Shown here one piece after another: positions 60,339 to 64,000 of a DNA stretch of 64,000 nucleotides (the first letter of the stretch is position 1; the number at the start of each line of letters is the position of its first letter). The notes beneath the pieces are model-generated. The model did no database searches. It saw only the letters and a program-made list of their open reading frames with translations, and had not been told where the DNA came from. This DNA is from Lachnospiraceae bacterium. GTDB taxonomy: Bacteria; Bacillota; Clostridia; Lachnospirales; Lachnospiraceae. The stretch is from assembly GCA_017431515.1 (NCBI GenBank), contig JAFRKV010000040.1, positions 124,001-188,000 on the forward strand, written 5' to 3'. The position numbers were made by a program, and so were the translations under genes.

Positions 60339-61610
60339 TTATACCGCTCCGTTTTCATTCAGGAGTTCTAAAAAAGCATCTAATCTGGTGCGGATCTGAC
60401 CATCAGCGCTGTTTCTGCGGTCAATGGCGTCACCGTCCAGCAGAAGGATCGGATAACCGGCAGCTGCGGCAGCTTCTTTTAAACGCATGGCGCCGCCGAT
60501 GGATTGCTTGCATCCCCAATGACAAAAATGAATCAGCCCGTCCGAACGGAGCTCATGCGCTGTTTTCAGCACAAGGTCGATTTTTTCCTCAAAGGGGCGA
60601 TTATAAATATTTTCGATGAGTTTTTTGGCAAGCGCTGTAAGCGGATCAGAAAGATCAAGCGGTTTGGTGTAATCTATGTTCATTTCAAATCCCTGCAGCT
60701 GCCAGGTGTCGCTGAGATTAAAAACATTCTGCAGGGTGTCATGGTAAAACGGCAGCAGATGTACCCAATAAATGCGTTTGCCGTGAAAAGTGGGACACGA
60801 CCGGACTTCGTCATAGAGGGACTGAAAGAAATGCAGCGCCTCCACGGATCCGATCGCAAGATGTGTGGCAAACAGTTCATACATCTGTAATGTCAGCGTG
60901 GTGGGATAGGTTTTCTCCGCTTTTTCCAGAAGATAGCGGAGATAAAGGTCTTTTGACTGGTTTTCCCGTTGGAGGATCTCCCGGAGACGATCCACATCAA
61001 AGGATTTTCCGGTGTGTTCCTCCAGGGTATGAATCAATTCCTTCAACTGCGCAGACACGTATTGGATGCTTTCCGGCGTGGAAACAGCCGGAATATCAAG
61101 AAATACCGTCGGAATCCGGCAGTGCTTTTCAATGAAACGGAAGGTGTTGAAGTTGGCGTCGCAGACTGTGGAAGTCGTGACGGCAAAGGAAGGCGTTCGC
61201 ATCACACCGGAGAGCGCGCTGCCGAGAAAGCATTTGTGGTAGGAGCATAACGTCGGCGCGAAACCGGCGGCTTCCGCATCATCAATGAAGCGATCCTCGA
61301 TAAAAAAGCCGGACCAGAAGGAGGATAATGCTTCCGCGGAGAGGCAGAACAGGTCAAAACACTGGAGGATCTCCACAGGCGTGAAGAGATTTGTCCATGC
61401 AGTGGTTTCCGGATGCTTCAAACCGTGCAGAATCTGGCCGACAGCAAGCGTGTTCAGTTCCACATAGGCTTTCGGAATTCGTTGATCCGACAGATGCCGG
61501 GCGCGGAAACGCTCCAGAAAAAGACCGGCGGTGATCATCCGCCGGGAAACCTCCGGATGCGCGGGTTGAAAGTGTTTGATGATGTTTCCGTAAGTTTTCA
61601 CAACGCCCAT
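60339..61610 (-). CDS. 2-hydroxyacyl-CoA dehydratase / double-cubane-type subunit
   Basis: A 423-residue HgdB-family protein. Candidate FeS cysteines occur in TLCSYHKCFLG, TSTVCDANFNTFRF and HFCHWGCKQSIGGA. The C-terminal end has the LLLDGDAIDRRN segment common in this family, in which the late cysteine-rich strand leads to a D-G-D motif. It probably pairs with the fused protein encoded next, giving a two-polypeptide set with two dehydratase-like modules and one activator. Substrate may be a hydroxyacyl-CoA or a small molecule. ATG 61610 (MGVVKTYGN) fits the family; a TTG further up gives 13 more residues. No Shine-Dalgarno is visible. Confidence 0.82.
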   Translation of the reverse strand: MGVVKTYGNIIKHFQPAHPEVSRRMITAGLFLERFRARHLSDQRIPKAYVELNTLAVGQILHGLKHPETTAWTNLFTPVEILQCFDLFCLSAEALSSFWSGFFIEDRFIDDAEAAGFAPTLCSYHKCFLGSALSGVMRTPSFAVTTSTVCDANFNTFRFIEKHCRIPTVFLDIPAVSTPESIQYVSAQLKELIHTLEEHTGKSFDVDRLREILQRENQSKDLYLRYLLEKAEKTYPTTLTLQMYELFATHLAIGSVEALHFFQSLYDEVRSCPTFHGKRIYWVHLLPFYHDTLQNVFNLSDTWQLQGFEMNIDYTKPLDLSDPLTALAKKLIENIYNRPFEEKIDLVLKTAHELRSDGLIHFCHWGCKQSIGGAMRLKEAAAAAGYPILLLDGDAIDRRNSADGQIRTRLDAFLELLNENGAV

Positions 61611-61712
61611 AACAGGGAAAGGATAACATACTATTTTTATAGAAATCAACCTACGGTTATGGTATGATGTAGTTGTTCGGGGTTTTCTTACGATAAAAGG
61701 AGACTTAACACT

Positions 61713-62534
61713 GTGAGTTTACAGGACAAGCTGGAACAGATCCTTAGAGAGATCCATGTACTGATCGCGGAAGCGCAGGTTTATAACGCGGCGGAAAACC
61801 AGATCATCATCGACAAAAAGCTGATGTATGAGCATTTAAACCGCTTGAATGTAGCGATCTATGAGATTATGGATGAGTATGAGCTGACCCAGCAGAGCCG
61901 AGACAAAGCGGAGCGGGATGCAAGGAAGCTCGGGGATGATATTGTGCATCAGGCGGATCTCAAGGCAGAAGACGTTTATGCCGCCTCCATCCTTTATACG
62001 AATGAGGCATTATCACGCATGCAGTACATCATGCAGGATGCGATCGACCATTTTGAGCTGGCCTGTAATGAAGCGAAGGAGCTGCTTGAGGAAGAAAAAC
62101 GGACTGTCCGCTCGAACCAGTCTGAGTTGAAGGGACAGCTGCAGGATTTCCGGGATACGGAGAAGTATCTGAATCTGATCCGTTCCGCGAATAAGGAGAT
62201 CGAGAAGGAGCGGGAAAGAGAACGGAAAGAAGAGCAGGAGGCGGAGCGATCGCATTACAGCGAGAGCAAACCAGAGATCAAGATCAATCCTGCTTATTTT
62301 GAGCGGATCGGTGTCCCCCTGGATGAGGAAGGGAATCCTCTGATGCCGGGCTCAGAAGAGCAGCAGGAGAAGCTGTCCGATGGATCCGCAGCGTTTCCGG
62401 AGGAAGGTCTGCCGGATGAATCGGATTTTACCTATGTCGACCTGGAAGAGAAGCCACCGGCGCCCAAGCCTGAGATCAAAGTGAATCTTGACTCCGCGTA
62501 TTTCAAACGCATGCGGAACATGAAAAAGCCGTGA
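61713..62534 (+). CDS. coiled-coil protein of unknown function with C-terminal repeat
   Basis: A 273-residue soluble protein. Residues 1-175 are a nearly continuous charged helix, likely a coiled coil, with some likeness to ATP-synthase b or DivIVA-type helices but no clear family. From about 175 the chain is proline- and acid-rich and contains a motif twice: KPEIKINPAYFERIG and, near the end, KPEIKVNLDSAYFKRM. The repeat may be a docking peptide. The start is GTG 61713 with AAAAGGAG ten bases up. An extended -10 (TGGTATGAT at 61660-61668) upstream could be its promoter. Confidence 0.75.
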   Translation: MSLQDKLEQILREIHVLIAEAQVYNAAENQIIIDKKLMYEHLNRLNVAIYEIMDEYELTQQSRDKAERDARKLGDDIVHQADLKAEDVYAASILYTNEALSRMQYIMQDAIDHFELACNEAKELLEEEKRTVRSNQSELKGQLQDFRDTEKYLNLIRSANKEIEKERERERKEEQEAERSHYSESKPEIKINPAYFERIGVPLDEEGNPLMPGSEEQQEKLSDGSAAFPEEGLPDESDFTYVDLEEKPPAPKPEIKVNLDSAYFKRMRNMKKP

Positions 62535-62538
62535 TCTT

Positions 62539-62567
62539 TTGACGAATGAAGGCGGATTCTTTATAAT
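62539..62567 (+). promoter_or_regulatory. consensus promoter of the aconitase-family gene
   Basis: TTGACG (62539-62544) and TATAAT (62562-62567), 17 bases apart, stand 34 bases before the start at 62601. Confidence 0.85.
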
Positions 62568-62600
62568 TGTAAGGATAAAGAGAAGGAGCACAGTAAACAG

Positions 62601-64000
62601 ATGAAATTACATGACAGCGGAGTCTATCTTGTCCATGGCACGAAATGTATTGCGGAAAACGATCCGGCGCTGACACAGGAGCTTGGTCCTGATGTATCAA
62701 AGGATTCGGCAAGACAGGGAACCATAGCGTACCGGATTTTAAAGGAGCATAATCAATCCGGCAACATGGAAAATCTTTCCATTCGTTTTGACAAGCTTAC
62801 CAGCCACGATATCACGTTTGTCGGGATCATCCAGACAGCGCGGGCTTCCGGGCTTACGAAGTTTCCGATTCCCTATGTGCTGACCAATTGCCATAACAGT
62901 CTTTGTGCAGTCGGCGGCACGATCAATGAAGATGACCATCTGTTTGGTCTGACCTGTGCAAAAAAATACGGCGGCGTCTATGTACCGCCGCACCAGGCAG
63001 TCATCCATCAGTTTGCCCGCGAGATGCTCGCGGGAGGCGGCAAGATGATCCTCGGATCGGATTCCCATACCCGTTATGGCGCCCTTGGCACGATGGCGAT
63101 CGGCGAAGGCGGTCCGGAGCTTGTGAAGCAGCTTTTGAGCAAAACCTATGATATCAAAATGCCGGGAGTGATCGGGGTCTATCTGACCGGAACCCTTGCC
63201 CCCGGAGTCGGTCCGCAGGACGTGGCGATCGCGCTGATCGGAGCTGTCTTTGAGAAGGGCTATGTCAAAAATAAGGTGATGGAGTTCGTCGGACCGGGCG
63301 TGGCAGGGCTTTCCGTCGATACGCGGATCGGGATCGATGTCATGACGACAGAGACGACCTGCCTTTCCTCCATTTGGCAGACAGATGAGAAGGTGCGGGA
63401 GTTTTACCATATTCACGGGAGAGAAGAGGATTATGCGGCGCTTTCGCCGGCAGACACCACTTACTACGACGGTATGATCGAGCTGGATCTGTCCGAGATC
63501 AAGCCCATGATCGCAATGCCGTTCCACCCGAGCAATGCCTATACCATCGAGGAGCTGAACCGCAATCTCCTTGACATTCTGGATGATTGTGAGAAACGTG
63601 CCAAAGTCAGCTTTGACGGAGCGGCAAAGATTGATTTGAAGAGCAAAGTCAGAAACGGCAAGCTTTATGTTGATCAGGGGATCATTGCCGGATGCGCAGG
63701 CGGCGGGTTCGAGAATATCTGCGATGCAGCGGATATCCTGAGCGGCGCCAGCATCGGATCAGATGAGTTTACCCTTTCGGTATATCCCGCCAGCATGCCG
63801 ATCTACATGGAGCTGGTGAAAAACGGCGCGGCAGCGAAACTCATGGAGACCGGCGCCGTACTGAAGACCGCGTTCTGCGGGCCCTGCTTCGGTGCAGGGG
63901 ATACGCCTGCCAATAACGGATTCTCTATCCGTCATTCCACGCGCAATTTCCCGAACCGCGAGGGCAGCAAGATCCAGAACGGGCAGATTGCCTCGGTGGC
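62601..64000 (+). CDS. aconitase-family hydratase (partial, cut by window end)
   Basis: At least 466 residues of an aconitase-superfamily hydratase, running off the window. It is most like the YbhJ-type hydratases rather than the TCA aconitase. Motifs are [32 protein letters not shown], and the cluster-binding cysteines: one in [13 protein letters not shown], where aconitases have G-S-C-T-N, and two in [10 protein letters not shown]. The [4Fe-4S] cluster can thus form, but the substrate-binding T-N is changed. It presumably hydrates/dehydrates a hydroxy acid. AAGGAG precedes ATG 62601 and a consensus promoter is upstream. Confidence 0.88.
   Translation, partial: MKLHDSGVYLVHGTKCIAENDPALTQELGPDVSKDSARQGTIAYRILKEHNQSGNMENLSIRFDKLTSHDITFVGIIQTARASGLTKFPIPYVLTNCHNSLCAVGGTINEDDHLFGLTCAKKYGGVYVPPHQAVIHQFAREMLAGGGKMILGSDSHTRYGALGTMAIGEGGPELVKQLLSKTYDIKMPGVIGVYLTGTLAPGVGPQDVAIALIGAVFEKGYVKNKVMEFVGPGVAGLSVDTRIGIDVMTTETTCLSSIWQTDEKVREFYHIHGREEDYAALSPADTTYYDGMIELDLSEIKPMIAMPFHPSNAYTIEELNRNLLDILDDCEKRAKVSFDGAAKIDLKSKVRNGKLYVDQGIIAGCAGGGFENICDAADILSGASIGSDEFTLSVYPASMPIYMELVKNGAAAKLMETGAVLKTAFCGPCFGAGDTPANNGFSIRHSTRNFPNREGSKIQNGQIASV

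Overview
The window reads as a chromosome segment of an anaerobic Clostridia-type Firmicute, perhaps Lachnospiraceae-like; that rank is inference. The support is gene content and order. There is a yaaO-yaaR-holB-ricT-trmN6-rsmI cluster as in Bacillus and Clostridia, plus MecA, GdpP, YwlC/YwlE-upp, rubredoxin and ferredoxin, an HgdB/HgdC-type 2-hydroxyacyl-CoA dehydratase system, and a large Gram-positive SRP RNA. Start sites mostly carry strong AGGAGG sites. G+C looks close to one half. Almost all the sequence is ordinary core chromosome; no phage, IS element, tRNA, rRNA or CRISPR was seen.

Layout. 1-1770: the start of a leftward gene, then an AbiEi/AbiEii-like pair whose toxin-like member has lost its nucleotidyltransferase residues. 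1773-8541: decarboxylase, guanylate-kinase-like protein (where tmk normally sits), yaaR, holB, ricT, trmN6, lgt, rsmI. 8534-14800: MATE transporter, aroB, folate ECF S-component, sirtuin, and a coupled HD/DUF308/patatin trio. 14895-15967 (minus): rpsF-ssb-rpsR. 16184-19850: exported adenosine-deaminase-like protein and a GC-biased GH3 beta-glucosidase. 19898-23249: two promoters with matching LytTR-type direct repeats, driving a small membrane protein and a double-glycine-leader polypeptide, on either side of an esterase lipoprotein and a glycerate kinase. 23269-28210: acyltransferase, then gdpP-rplI-dnaB. 28295-29641 (minus): ferredoxin, DUF1858 protein, mecA. 29642-30280: a promoter and long untranslated leader before a GH18/SH3 protein. 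32181-39730: galM, ywlC, a phosphatase homologue lacking its catalytic residues, upp, dCMP deaminase, tyrS, mntP, a Ca2+/Na+ antiporter and an HD nucleotidase. 39749-41314: a Nudix/iron-alcohol-dehydrogenase fusion. 41359-47043: metG-tatD-ksgA, TPR-GGDEF, GIY-YIG. 47006-51320: GNAT, tadA, SRP RNA, a degenerate kinase plus EAL pair, and a spore-photoproduct-lyase-like radical SAM protein. 51357-58598: rubredoxin and the complete F1Fo ATP synthase operon with a Na+-type c subunit. 58584-61610 (minus): two-gene dehydratase/activator system. 61713-end: coiled-coil protein and an aconitase-family hydratase cut by the window edge.

Functional themes are translation and RNA modification (RsmI, TrmN6, KsgA, TadA, YwlC, two tRNA synthetases, ribosomal proteins), envelope work (Lgt, GH18, MecA/GdpP stress control), cyclic-nucleotide signalling (GGDEF, EAL, GdpP) and anaerobic energy metabolism (Na+ ATP synthase, FeS dehydratase). 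The observations most worth following are the two LytTR-like operators with the GG-leader peptide, a foldback repeat present in a long and an internally deleted copy, the catalytically dead phosphatase, the Nudix-ADH fusion, and the HgdB-activator fusion.
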